A stretch of 64,000 nt of DNA from assembly GCA_002490315.1 (NCBI GenBank), contig DLKG01000037.1, forward strand, positions 6,181 through 70,180, written 5' to 3'. Within the stretch, counting starts at the first letter, position 1, and each line of letters opens with the position of its first letter. Shown piece after piece: positions 8,701 to 16,817 of this stretch. A model generated the notes under the pieces. It made no database searches and was not told the DNA's origin. It saw only the letters and a program-made list of their open reading frames with translations. Both the position numbers and the translations under genes were made by a program. Source of the stretch: Prevotella sp. UBA7594. Lineage in GTDB: Bacteria; Bacteroidota; Bacteroidia; Bacteroidales; Bacteroidaceae.

Positions 8701-10092
8701 AAGTTTGAACGCGACACGCTCTATGACCGCAACGGCAACATCGGCATCCTCAACGGCAGCATCTTCCACAAGCACCTGACAAACATGTCGTACGACCTCG
8801 AAGTGCAAGCCAAGAATCTTCTTTCCTACGACACGCACGACTTCGACGGCAGTTCCTTCTACGGCACTGCCTACACCACCGGAACCTGCGACATTAAGGG
8901 GCGAAGCGGCGAGGTGAACATCGACATAAAGGCGACACCCAACCGCAACAGTATCCTCGTCTACAACGTGGCTGACCGCAACTCCATTGCCTCACAAGAC
9001 TACATCCAATGGAAAACCCACGACGCCGACAGCCTCCTTGACGCCGACAACGCCGACCGCAAGCCCACCCCGATAAAGATTGGCACAAACATTCACATCA
9101 ACTTCCTCGTCAACTGCAATCCTGACGCAACACTCAAAATCCTCATGGACGAGAAGACGGGCGACTATATTCGCCTCAACGGCGACGGCGTACTGCGAGC
9201 CACTTACTTCAACAAGGGCACATTCGACCTCTACGGCAACTACACCGTGGACGAAGGACTCTATAAGCTCACCATACAAAACATAATAAAGAAGGACTTC
9301 GAGTTCCAGCGCGGTGGCACCATATCCTTCGGCGGCGACCCATATAACGCCTCTCTCGACCTCAGCGCGCTCTACGTGCTCAACAGCGTGAGCCTCGCCG
9401 ACCTCAACATCGGGCGCTCCTTCTCCAACAACAACGTGAGGGTGAATTGTCTCATGAACATCACGGGCACGCCGGAATCGCCGAAAGTGAGCTTCAGCCT
9501 CGACATGCCGACGCTCTCCAACGACGCCAAACAGATGGTCTACTCCCTGCTCAATGCCGAGGAAGAAACCAACCAGCAGGTGCTCTATCTGCTCGCTGTC
9601 GGACGCTTCTACGCCCCGAGCGACTATGCCGGAAGCAACTCAACGCAGCAGTACAGCCAGACATCGCTCGCCATGCAGAGCATACTGAGCGGCACTATTA
9701 GCCAGCAAATCAATGAACTGCTGAGCAATGTCATCAACAGCAGCAACTGGAATTTCGGGGCGAACATATCGACGGGCACAGACGGATTCTACAATGCCGA
9801 GTATGAAGGTATTCTCTCTGGCAAGTTGCTCAACAACCGACTGCTCATCAACGGACAGTTTGGCTATCGCGACAACCCGAACACCACCAACAACTTCATC
9901 GGCGACTTCGACCTGAAGTATCTGCTGTTCCCTAACGGCAATCTGGCGATAAATCTCTACAACAAGACCAACGACCGCTACTTCACGCGCAACAGCCTGA
10001 ACACGCAGGGTCTGGGCTTGATTATGAAGACCGACTTCACGCGCATCTCCGACCTCTTCTTCTGGCGAAAGAAGGAAAAGAAGGAGAAATAG
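5716..10092 (+). CDS. tamB: TamB-like translocation/assembly module protein (DUF490 family)
   Basis: A 1458-residue envelope protein with a single N-terminal membrane anchor (about residues 8-28, IFVWAIVGLYTAIVILLHIPF) followed by a very long beta-rich periplasmic body. In proteobacteria TamB bridges the inner and outer membranes, and AsmA-like proteins of this type are linked to outer-membrane protein assembly and phospholipid transport. The early segment SVGEWASRALSEKFGTKVTVGRVDLGFINRL in outline is the classical AsmA/TamB N-terminal signature. The C-terminal 350 residues (from about VNIDIKATPNRNSI through IGDFDLKYLLFP) fit the DUF490 domain, with the YTVDEGLYKLTIQN and FEFQRGGTISF strands. 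The start is GTG at 5716, which gives the expected LKRFIKIFVWA start. The next gene, an outer-membrane protein, follows after 42 bases. The family is certain; the exact role here is inferred. Confidence 0.93.
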   Translation: MLKRFIKIFVWAIVGLYTAIVILLHIPFVQSSVGEWASRALSEKFGTKVTVGRVDLGFINRLIIDDSKMLDQQGKQMLNVARISVKISLSAIAHGQIEITSAQFFGLHANLYKATPEAKPNFQFVIDSLASKDTTKQSAPLDLKINSLIIRNSSVAFRVLSKPSLPDVFSTNDINVRDLSAHFIVNRITNDSLNVKVKRLSLKERCGFELKKLAFNACISSNGASLDHLQMELPSSQIAIDHIGATYSMSDGKPNRSTLRFNGSIDIKRLTPRDMACFLPKLRNANLPLAAHANFSGTGYSLNTSNISISSFDRSLSLRASASVEKHHHLAWRADIKELKIGKSAAALAYQTATGKQVPAVLSRLSDIVLHAKGHGMGGDASLSASLSTAIGSVKMEAARRNTLASAHIETRNLNIGQLLEGKNVGALSATIDAKGKAKDDVAVKGDIYDINYNGYTYRNIKLSASYLKKVIDGKLSIDDPNARINVSALLDTRGRLPHLKMDALVKSLSPSALNLTHKWNGASFAADINCDIKGNNINNADGELRVNGFTMQEKDSVYSIDNIHVVTGYEAGNHFLNLRSDFGSIDLSGHFSYNTIARSVLNQIASKLPTVPGLVHKPQSDYNDFTINATLHDTKWMERLLGVPLELHSTLNLSGEIDDRGSDIDLWCDVPEFSYNGARYKDTFVNIESPGDTLKADIRVKKVMAKGKALSIKLNAGAHNNHLNTSLTFNNNERHPLMGVINASTVFAKSASGASTAYVDVLESSATIGDTIWHVSPSRIVYSKNHLDVDGFRVSHGEQFIAVDGTATTDHADSLAISLNDVNVSYVLNLVNFHSVDFFGKASGKAFVAGAFSKQPKMAANLEVKDFMFETGHMGTLFADVAYDDEQGRINIDAVAKDGADRNTVINGYVSPRHNFIDLAIDAQNTRAEFMEGCCDSFMDNIDASINGNVNVVGPLSNINLVGKAKVDGSVHMSALNTTYWLRGDSVTFVPDEIKFERDTLYDRNGNIGILNGSIFHKHLTNMSYDLEVQAKNLLSYDTHDFDGSSFYGTAYTTGTCDIKGRSGEVNIDIKATPNRNSILVYNVADRNSIASQDYIQWKTHDADSLLDADNADRKPTPIKIGTNIHINFLVNCNPDATLKILMDEKTGDYIRLNGDGVLRATYFNKGTFDLYGNYTVDEGLYKLTIQNIIKKDFEFQRGGTISFGGDPYNASLDLSALYVLNSVSLADLNIGRSFSNNNVRVNCLMNITGTPESPKVSFSLDMPTLSNDAKQMVYSLLNAEEETNQQVLYLLAVGRFYAPSDYAGSNSTQQYSQTSLAMQSILSGTISQQINELLSNVINSSNWNFGANISTGTDGFYNAEYEGILSGKLLNNRLLINGQFGYRDNPNTTNNFIGDFDLKYLLFPNGNLAINLYNKTNDRYFTRNSLNTQGLGLIMKTDFTRISDLFFWRKKEKKEK

Positions 10093-10134
10093 AACGCTCC
10101 CGCCATTGCCTTTGCCACTACTACCTTATATTAT

Positions 10135-12216
10135 ATGAAAACATTGAACTTCATGAAAGCAAGCCACCTATGCTTCCTTCTCGCCATCTTCCTTAGCCTG
10201 CCGTGCCAAGCGCAGCAGGCTAAGGAAGAGCAACACGTCTCCAGCCAGCCAACGGAGCGGCGTCCTTGGCAGCTTCTCTTTGACCAACTGTGCGACTATG
10301 ACGACATCGAGGACAACAATGCCGAGGACATGTACGAACAGTTGTGTGAACTTGAAGCCTCTCCCGTCGACCTCAACCACGCGACACCCGACGACCTACA
10401 ACGACTCTTCTTCCTCAACGACCACCAACGCGAACAGCTGGCGGAATACGTCGACCGCTACCGTCCGCTGCGCTCCGAAGGCGAATTGTCGCTGATTGAG
10501 TCGCTCGACCCTTTGCGCCTTCAACTGCTGCGCTGCTTCACGGTAGTTGCGGAAGGGGAAGATGCGAAGACGTTTCCTTCTCTAAAGCGCATATTGAAGT
10601 ATGGCAAGCACGAACTCGTGGCAACGGCAAAGATTCCGCTCTACGAGCGTGCAGGCGACCGCAACGGCTATTTGGGCTACAAATACAAACATTGGATAAG
10701 ATACAAGTTCCAATATTCCAACAACGTGAGCCTTGGCTTCACGGGGGCGCAGGACTCCGGGGAACCATTCTTTGCCTCATGCAACAAGACGGGTTACGAC
10801 CATTACGCCTACTGGCTGCTCGTAAGGGACATGGGCAGACTGAAGACGCTCGCGCTCGGACAGTACAAAGTGAGACTCGGACTGGGTCTGGTGGTCAACT
10901 CCGGCTTCACATTCGGCAAAACAGCCTCGGCTGTGCTCTCGCAACCCAACTATGCCCTGACAGCCAACACCTCGCGCTCTGAAGCGTCGTATCTGCAAGG
11001 CGGCGCAGCGACTCTGGCGCTCAGCCGCCACCTCGACGCCACTGTTTTCCTTTCCTACCGCAAGATTGACGCTACGCTCAACGATGACGGCTCTATAAAG
11101 ACCATCCTCCGCACAGGCTACCACCGCACTCAAAGCGAGATAGCCCGGCGCCACAACGCCTCGCAGTTCGCATCGGGCGCAAACATAAGTTGGCGCGACG
11201 GCGGTTTTCATGCCGGACTGACGGCTCTGTTCACATCGTTCAGCCGACGGCTCACGCCCGACGACTCACGCCTCTACCTGCGCTACGCTCCCAATGGGAA
11301 GTCATTCGCCAACGCAAGCCTCAACTACGGATATATCTGCCATCGGCTTACGCTCAACGGCGAGACAGCCGTCAATGACGCCAAGGCGCTCGCCACGCTC
11401 AACACCGTGTCGTGGCAGGCTTCCAACACCCTGTCGCTCACTGCCATACAACGCTACTATTCCTACAAGTACTACTCGCTCTTCAGTTCCTCATTCAGCG
11501 ATGCCGGAAAGACGCAGAACGAAAGCGGCATGTACGCCGGAGCCACATGGCAACCCCTACCGCGACTTTCCTTACTCGCCTATTGCGACTATGCCTACCA
11601 TCCGTGGGCACGCTATCGTGTGTCAACATCCTCCCACTCGCTCGACAACTCCCTACAAGCCACCTACACCTTCAGCCCTTCCCTCTCACTCTCCGCACGC
11701 TATCGTCTGCGCCTCCGTCAAGAAGACTACACGCAAGGCAAACAGCAATCGCCCTCTCTTATCGACAAAACAGAGCATCGCTCACGACTCACGCTCGCCT
11801 ACTCGGGAAAGAGGCTGACGTGCAAGACGCAGGTGGACTTCGCCTACACGACGTTTCCTGCCGGACTAAGCGGCAAGACGAACAGTCTCGGATGGATGGC
11901 TACGCAGTCTGCAGGAGCACAAATAAGCCTTTTCTCAACATATGTCGCCATAGGCTATTTCCACACCGACGACTACAACTCTCGACTCTACTCCTATGAG
12001 CGCGGCACACTGTACAATTTCTCCTCCCACATGTTCTACGGAAACGGTTTGCGCGTGGCTGCCGTCATACGCGCCGACATCGGCAAGAAATTGATGGTCG
12101 TGGCGAAAGCGGCGACCACTAAATATTTCGACCGCGACCACATCTCGTCTTCCTATCAGCAAATCAACTCCTCGGCAATGACCGACATTGATGTGCAGAT
12201 AAAATGGAAATTCTGA
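10135..12216 (+). CDS. Outer-membrane protein with N-terminal helix-hairpin-helix domain
   Basis: A 693-residue exported protein. The signal peptide is clear (LCFLLAIFLSLPCQAQQ, cut after about residue 27). Residues about 70-145 hold helix-hairpin-helix motifs of the ComEA type (VDLNHATPDDLQRLFFLND and YRPLRSEGELSLIESLD). The rest, about 500 residues, is rich in alternating polar/aromatic beta strands (YKYKHWIRYKFQYSNNVSLGF and many similar) and ends DVQIKWKF, with the terminal phenylalanine expected of an outer-membrane beta-barrel. HHH motifs normally bind DNA backbone, so a fusion with a barrel is odd; the role is not known to me. It directly follows the tamB-like gene, with which it is probably cotranscribed. 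A promoter for kdsA lies just after its stop codon. Confidence 0.82.
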   Translation: MKTLNFMKASHLCFLLAIFLSLPCQAQQAKEEQHVSSQPTERRPWQLLFDQLCDYDDIEDNNAEDMYEQLCELEASPVDLNHATPDDLQRLFFLNDHQREQLAEYVDRYRPLRSEGELSLIESLDPLRLQLLRCFTVVAEGEDAKTFPSLKRILKYGKHELVATAKIPLYERAGDRNGYLGYKYKHWIRYKFQYSNNVSLGFTGAQDSGEPFFASCNKTGYDHYAYWLLVRDMGRLKTLALGQYKVRLGLGLVVNSGFTFGKTASAVLSQPNYALTANTSRSEASYLQGGAATLALSRHLDATVFLSYRKIDATLNDDGSIKTILRTGYHRTQSEIARRHNASQFASGANISWRDGGFHAGLTALFTSFSRRLTPDDSRLYLRYAPNGKSFANASLNYGYICHRLTLNGETAVNDAKALATLNTVSWQASNTLSLTAIQRYYSYKYYSLFSSSFSDAGKTQNESGMYAGATWQPLPRLSLLAYCDYAYHPWARYRVSTSSHSLDNSLQATYTFSPSLSLSARYRLRLRQEDYTQGKQQSPSLIDKTEHRSRLTLAYSGKRLTCKTQVDFAYTTFPAGLSGKTNSLGWMATQSAGAQISLFSTYVAIGYFHTDDYNSRLYSYERGTLYNFSSHMFYGNGLRVAAVIRADIGKKLMVVAKAATTKYFDRDHISSSYQQINSSAMTDIDVQIKWKF

Positions 12217-12258
12217 CACCCTAAAAATGGTTTATATTCGAAAATTCAACATGAAAGG

Positions 12259-12290
12259 CTTGGCACGACACCAATTTTTCACTAATTTTG
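12259..12290 (+). promoter_or_regulatory. Promoter of kdsA
   Basis: CTTG (12259-12262), 20 bases, then TAATTTTG (12283-12290). The expected transcription start lies about 5-8 bases downstream, after the ATG at 12292. This argues that translation of kdsA begins at the later ATG at 12340. Confidence 0.7.
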
Positions 12291-12339
12291 CATGTTAACA
12301 TTAATAAATGTCTTTACAAAATATAAAGTTCACCAACCT

Positions 12340-13098
12340 ATGCAGCCAGTTTTCATAGCCGGTCCCTGCGTGATAGAGTCACAGGAACTTCTAAATACTG
12401 TAGCCGAAGAGCTTGTCAGAATCAATAATAAATTCGGCATAAACATCATCTTCAAAGCGTCGTTCGACAAGGCCAACCGCACGTCGATAAAGTCGTTTCG
12501 CGGTCCGGGACTTGAGAAGGGTCTTGAGATGCTCGCCAATGTGAAGAGCCGCTACGGCTTGCGCCTGCTCACAGACATCCACGAGAGCTATCAGGCGGAA
12601 GCGGCTGGAGAAGTGTGCGACGTACTGCAAATCCCGGCATTCCTCTGCCGGCAGACCGACCTCCTCATAGCTGCCGCAAAGACAGGCAAGACGGTAAACA
12701 TAAAGAAGGCGCAATTTCTCAGCGGAAAGGACATGAGGTACCCCGTCGAGAAAGCCCTCGACGCTGGAGCTAAGGAAGTTTGGCTGACGGAACGCGGCAA
12801 CATCTACGGCTACAACAATCTTGTCGTAGACTTCCGCAACATCCCCGACATGCTTGAGATTACGTCTCGCGTGATAATGGACTGCACCCACAGCGTACAA
12901 CGACCAGGCGCTGGAGGAGGCAAGACGTCGGGCGACAGACGCTTCGTACCGTCGATGGCGATGGCAGCCAAGGCGTTCGGCGCTAACGGCTACTTCTTTG
13001 AGGTACACCCCGACCCCGACAATGCCTTGAGCGACGGTCCCAACATGCTCCGACTTGAAGACCTTGAAGGACTCGTAGGCAAGCTCTGCGACCTTTAA
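12340..13098 (+). CDS. kdsA: 3-deoxy-8-phosphooctulonate synthase (KDO8P synthase), metal-dependent type
   Basis: A 252-residue cytoplasmic enzyme condensing arabinose-5-phosphate with phosphoenolpyruvate to give KDO-8-phosphate for lipopolysaccharide. The protein starts MQPVFIAGPCVIES. The cysteine in GPCVIES is the metal ligand of the metal-dependent class (as in Aquifex), where E. coli has asparagine. Other matching segments are FKASFDKANRTS, FRGPGLEKG, DIHESYQAEAA, LCRQTDLL, DCTHSVQ and EVHPDPDNALSDGP. I chose ATG 12340 because the alternative ATG at 12292 falls before the predicted transcription start, and because the Aquifex enzyme begins at the equivalent position. kdsD follows after 23 bases, and it makes the arabinose-5-phosphate substrate. 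Confidence 0.95.
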   Translation: MQPVFIAGPCVIESQELLNTVAEELVRINNKFGINIIFKASFDKANRTSIKSFRGPGLEKGLEMLANVKSRYGLRLLTDIHESYQAEAAGEVCDVLQIPAFLCRQTDLLIAAAKTGKTVNIKKAQFLSGKDMRYPVEKALDAGAKEVWLTERGNIYGYNNLVVDFRNIPDMLEITSRVIMDCTHSVQRPGAGGGKTSGDRRFVPSMAMAAKAFGANGYFFEVHPDPDNALSDGPNMLRLEDLEGLVGKLCDL

Positions 13099-13121
13099 TC
13101 AACCAACAAAACAGAAAGACA

Positions 13122-14096
13122 ATGAACAACATAGCTTCTGAAAGACTGAAACACGTGCGCCAGTACGCCACGCAATGTATAAAGGATGAAGCACAGGCTC
13201 TGCTCAACCTGATTCCTCAACTCGACGAGAACTTCGACAAAGCCGTTGAACTGATGTACAACTGCCACGGTAAGGTAATCGTTACCGGCGTGGGAAAAAG
13301 CGGACATATCGGGGCGAAGATTGCAGCCACACTGTCGAGCACGGGCACTCCGTCGTTCTTTATCAATCCGCTCGACGTCTACCACGGCGACCTCGGCGTT
13401 ATGACAAGTGCCGATGTCGTGATAGCTATCAGCAATTCCGGACAGACCGACGAACTGCTGCGCTTCATCCCGATGGTACTCCACATGAACATCCCCATCA
13501 TCGGCATGAGCGGCAACCCGAAGTCGCTGCTCGCAAAATACTCTACAGCCCACATCAATATCAAAGTGGAGAAAGAGGCGTGCCCGCTCAATTTGGCTCC
13601 CACAAGTTCCACGACGGCAACGCTCGCCATGGGCGATGCCCTCGCCGTGGCTCTGATGGAGGTGCGCGACTTCAAGCCTAAGGACTTCGCACAGTTTCAC
13701 CCCGGAGGCGAACTCGGCAAGCGGCTGCTCACGACAGCAAGCGACGTTATGCGCACTGACGAGCTACCAATCATTGACAAAGACATGAATCTCGGCGACG
13801 CCATCATTCTCGTCAGCAAAGGAAAGCTGGGCATGGGCGTGGCAACGGAGAACGGAAAGGTCATCGGACTCATCACTGACGGCGACATAAGACGTGCCAT
13901 GGAGAAATGGAAGGAATTCTTCTTCGACAAAAAAGTGAGCGACATCATGACGACAACGCCAAAGACTGTGAAGCCAACCACTAAAATCAGTGAGATTCAG
14001 ACCGTAATGAACAAATACAAGATACATTCCGTGCTTGTCGTCGACGACGACCATCATCTGCTGGGCATCGTCGACCACTACCGCTGCATGGTTTAA
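13122..14096 (+). CDS. kdsD: Arabinose-5-phosphate isomerase (KpsF/GutQ family)
   Basis: A 324-residue cytoplasmic isomerase converting ribulose-5-phosphate to arabinose-5-phosphate, the first step of KDO synthesis. The SIS domain spans about residues 30-180 and shows GVGKSGHIGAKIAATLSSTG, the phosphosugar-binding ISNSGQTDEL and the FHPGGELGKRL motif that closes the domain. Two CBS repeats follow (about 205-260 and 270-322), with VMRTDELPIID and IMTTTPKTVKPTT. The length is the family norm (about 320-328). It sits 23 bases after kdsA, so substrate maker and user are cotranscribed. Paralogues acting on other polymers exist, but the kdsA neighbour favours a role in KDO. Confidence 0.96.
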   Translation: MNNIASERLKHVRQYATQCIKDEAQALLNLIPQLDENFDKAVELMYNCHGKVIVTGVGKSGHIGAKIAATLSSTGTPSFFINPLDVYHGDLGVMTSADVVIAISNSGQTDELLRFIPMVLHMNIPIIGMSGNPKSLLAKYSTAHINIKVEKEACPLNLAPTSSTTATLAMGDALAVALMEVRDFKPKDFAQFHPGGELGKRLLTTASDVMRTDELPIIDKDMNLGDAIILVSKGKLGMGVATENGKVIGLITDGDIRRAMEKWKEFFFDKKVSDIMTTTPKTVKPTTKISEIQTVMNKYKIHSVLVVDDDHHLLGIVDHYRCMV

Positions 14097-14115
14097 GCCG
14101 ACATAAGAAAATTAA

Positions 14116-15387
14116 ATGATTCTAAGAACAATACTCATCGCTTTATTCGCCTGTCTGTCTTTTCTTACGGGCGTAAAGGCGCAGACAAGCGACTCGCTAA
14201 TAGTCGACCAACTAAGAAAGGACGGCATAAAATTCTCCACCAACAACAGCGTGACGCTGCTCATGAACGGACAGGAGAAATTCGACGATATGTTTGAGGC
14301 GATACGCCAGGCGCGCAGCAGCGTGCACCTTGAATACTTCAATTTCCGCAATGACTCCATTGCCGGATTGCTTTTCGACATCCTCGCGGAGAAGGTGAAG
14401 GAGGGCGTTGAGGTGAGAGCGTTGTTTGACGGATTCGGAAACGACTCCAACAACCGACCATTACGCAAGCGCCACATCAAGGACATAAGGGCGAAGGGTA
14501 TCGAAATCTACGAGTTCGACCCGATACGCTTCCCGTGGGTCAACCACGTTTTCTGCCGCGACCATCGCAAGATTGTCGTCATCGACGGCAAGATTGCCTA
14601 TACGGGCGGAATGAATGTCGCCGACTACTACATAAAGGGCACAGAACAAGTGGGATCGTGGCGCGATATGCACTGCCGCATTGACGGCGACGAGGTGAAC
14701 ACCTTGCAAGCCATTTTCCTGCGGATGTGGAACAAGACGGCAAAGCAGAATGTGCATGGAGCAAAGTACTACAGAGGATTGCACGGCGGCGATTACTTTA
14801 AAGGGCTAAAGCCCGACACATGCTGCACGGCAGGAAGAAAGATGGTGGGGATAATCAATCGCGAACCGCGCGTAACCAACCGCATCATACGCGACTTCTA
14901 CATCAACGCCATCAACGACGCCAAGGACAGCATAAAGCTCATCAATCCTTACCTGACGCTCAACCACAAGCTGAAGAAGGCTCTAAGGAATGCCGTGAAA
15001 CGCGGAGTGAAGGTAGAGATTATGGTGTCTGAACACAGCGACATACCGCTCACACCCGACTGCGTGTTCTACAACGTACACAAGCTCATGAAGCGCGGAG
15101 TGGACATATACATCTACCGCCCGGGCTTTCACCACACGAAAATCATCATGGTTGACGGACTTTTCTGCACCGTCGGCAGCGCCAATCTCAACGCGCGAAG
15201 CCTCCGCTTCGACTATGAGGAGAACGCTGTCATTATTGATCCGTGCACGACACGTCAACTGAGCGACATGTTCGACCGCGACAAAAACGACAGTTTCCGG
15301 CTCACTCCACAGAAGTGGGACGAGTTCCGCACGGGATGGCAGAAGTTCCGCGGATGGTTTGCCCATCTGCTTGCACCATGGCTCTAA
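14116..15387 (+). CDS. Phospholipase D superfamily protein, cardiolipin synthase-like, exported
   Basis: A 423-residue protein with two HKD motifs: HRKIVVIDGKIAYTGGMN (H150) and HTKIIMVDGLFCTVGSAN (H340). These form the two-histidine active site of the phospholipase D superfamily. Cardiolipin synthases join or exchange phosphatidyl groups and share this layout and length. The N-terminus here is a signal peptide (RTILIALFACLSFLTGVKAQ), not the two transmembrane helices of E. coli ClsA, so the catalytic part may lie in the periplasm. It follows kdsD after 19 bases and may be cotranscribed. The gene ends 8 bases before the convergent EEP gene. Cardiolipin synthase is the best guess; a secreted phospholipase is possible. 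Confidence 0.85.
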   Translation: MILRTILIALFACLSFLTGVKAQTSDSLIVDQLRKDGIKFSTNNSVTLLMNGQEKFDDMFEAIRQARSSVHLEYFNFRNDSIAGLLFDILAEKVKEGVEVRALFDGFGNDSNNRPLRKRHIKDIRAKGIEIYEFDPIRFPWVNHVFCRDHRKIVVIDGKIAYTGGMNVADYYIKGTEQVGSWRDMHCRIDGDEVNTLQAIFLRMWNKTAKQNVHGAKYYRGLHGGDYFKGLKPDTCCTAGRKMVGIINREPRVTNRIIRDFYINAINDAKDSIKLINPYLTLNHKLKKALRNAVKRGVKVEIMVSEHSDIPLTPDCVFYNVHKLMKRGVDIYIYRPGFHHTKIIMVDGLFCTVGSANLNARSLRFDYEENAVIIDPCTTRQLSDMFDRDKNDSFRLTPQKWDEFRTGWQKFRGWFAHLLAPWL

Positions 15388-15395
15388 GTTTTTTT

Positions 15396-16382
15396 TCAGA
15401 ACGCAAACTCCGCAACAAGCGGCAGATGGTCGCTGAAACCATCGAGCCACCGCGGACCAAGATAATTACGGCGAGGTTGTACCCCGCCGTATTTTTTGTC
15501 CTCAACGAGCAGGAATGTATCGTCATGCACACGACATTCCTTCACATTCTCCAACATACTGCGGCTGACAAGGACATGGTCGAGACTTCGCCATTCACCC
15601 CTATATTTGTACGTTGCCTTGGCGCCATGGCTGCCCGTGGCTTCAGCTGAGACTTCCTTAAAGCCGTTGGAGCACAGCATCATTATGCTCTCCGAAGAAG
15701 AATAGTCGTTGAAATCCCCCGCAACGACAATCTTCGCGTTAGACGACACTGCCCTGATGGAGTCGGCCAAGAGGCGTATCTCCCTTGCAACCACATTGCG
15801 AAAAGGACGCGAGCGCATCTCTCCACCGCGGCGGCTCGGCAGATGGGCAGCAATGACGTGGAGCGTGTCGGAGGAAAGCAGCAAGCCTGAGACATAGAGC
15901 AAGTCGCGCGTTGGCTGCATATTCTTCACGGGAGTGATGCGCACTGAACGCTGATTGATAAGCCTGAAGGAGAACGGCGAGTACATTATTGCCACGTCAA
16001 TGCCACGCTGGTCGGGCGAATTCGTCATGACATACTCGTAACGAGCCGTGCGAAGCAGGGAGCGTTTAGTAAGGTCGCGCATTACGCTGTCGTTCTCCAC
16101 CTCGCACAAAACAACCATGTCGGGAAGCCGCCACACACGTTCACCCGTGTCGTCACCTATATTGTCTTCCCCGGATGCATAGATGAAGTCTCTGCCACAA
16201 GACGTTATGGTTTGACCTACTCTGTTGAGCTTGCGCCAGTACCGCGTACGCGTCCAGTGATAGGAACCATCCGGAAGAAACTCCGTGTCTTGCTTCAGCG
16301 AGTCGTGAACGCAGTCGAAGAGATTCTCACAATTAAGCTCCACGAACGTGAAAATAGAAAGAAGCAACACTGATATTGTCAT
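15396..16382 (-). CDS. Endonuclease/exonuclease/phosphatase family protein
   Basis: A 328-residue metal-dependent phosphodiesterase-fold protein. The EEP signature residues are visible: FVELNCENLFD near the N-terminus, CEVENDSVMRDL (metal-binding glutamate), the AHLPSRRGG histidine segment, VVAGDFNDYSS (GDFND) and the terminal SDHLPLVAEFAF with catalytic Asp-His. A short hydrophobic N-terminus (MTISVLLLSIFTF) could be a signal peptide, which would put it outside the cytoplasm, as for many Bacteroidales members. The substrate cannot be read from sequence; nucleases, sphingomyelinases and phosphoinositide phosphatases share the fold. It is convergent with the PLD gene and 30 bases downstream of a small unknown gene on its own strand. 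Confidence 0.88.
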   Translation of the reverse strand: MTISVLLLSIFTFVELNCENLFDCVHDSLKQDTEFLPDGSYHWTRTRYWRKLNRVGQTITSCGRDFIYASGEDNIGDDTGERVWRLPDMVVLCEVENDSVMRDLTKRSLLRTARYEYVMTNSPDQRGIDVAIMYSPFSFRLINQRSVRITPVKNMQPTRDLLYVSGLLLSSDTLHVIAAHLPSRRGGEMRSRPFRNVVAREIRLLADSIRAVSSNAKIVVAGDFNDYSSSESIMMLCSNGFKEVSAEATGSHGAKATYKYRGEWRSLDHVLVSRSMLENVKECRVHDDTFLLVEDKKYGGVQPRRNYLGPRWLDGFSDHLPLVAEFAF

Positions 16383-16412
16383 AAGGCCTGTCTAAAAATT
16401 TTACTTCATCAC

Positions 16413-16688
16413 CTAAAATTTGATTTCAATGACGATTTCACCCGTCAGGAGTTTGCGACGATAAGGGTCAAGCTTCGCCCTGACAGTCTCCTCTTCAAGC
16501 AAAGACGCAGCTTCATAATGCACTCGCTCAAGCCTGCGCCTCACACGAAAGAAAAAATCATCGATGGCAACATCTGAGAAGTGCATGAAGTCGGAATCCT
16601 TAAATCTCGGACCCATCTCGCAGAACAGCCGCTTCACTGCGAGCTTTGCTCCCCTGCGGAGGTAAAGACGTAGCAAATAGTTTAACAT
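16413..16688 (-). CDS. Small basic protein of unknown function
   Basis: A 91-residue frame starting MLNYLLRLYLRRGAKLAVKR and ending GEIVIEIKF. It is arginine/lysine rich and helix-like with no family I recognise. The coding signal is fair: the frame is closed by the next gene on the same strand, and TAACTTTG (16700-16693) sits directly upstream as a promoter -7 box. The predicted transcription start would be at or within a base or two of the ATG at 16688, so the message would be nearly leaderless unless translation starts later. The only following methionine within the N-terminal third is at residue 25. It probably precedes the EEP gene on one transcript. Confidence 0.55.
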   Translation of the reverse strand: MLNYLLRLYLRRGAKLAVKRLFCEMGPRFKDSDFMHFSDVAIDDFFFRVRRRLERVHYEAASLLEEETVRAKLDPYRRKLLTGEIVIEIKF

Positions 16689-16817
16689 TTTGCAAAGTTA
16701 AACAATTTAGCCAACTAACAATCAGAGCATTGTTCATTTTTTCCTATTGTTCGTTTTTCAATTCATTATTTTTTTGTACATTTGCAGAAACTCCCCTTTT
16801 TTAACGTAACAAACATC

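Noticed and set aside
12292-12339. KdsA starting at ATG 12292
   Set aside because: The ATG directly follows the -7 box and precedes the expected transcription start; family alignment begins at the later ATG.
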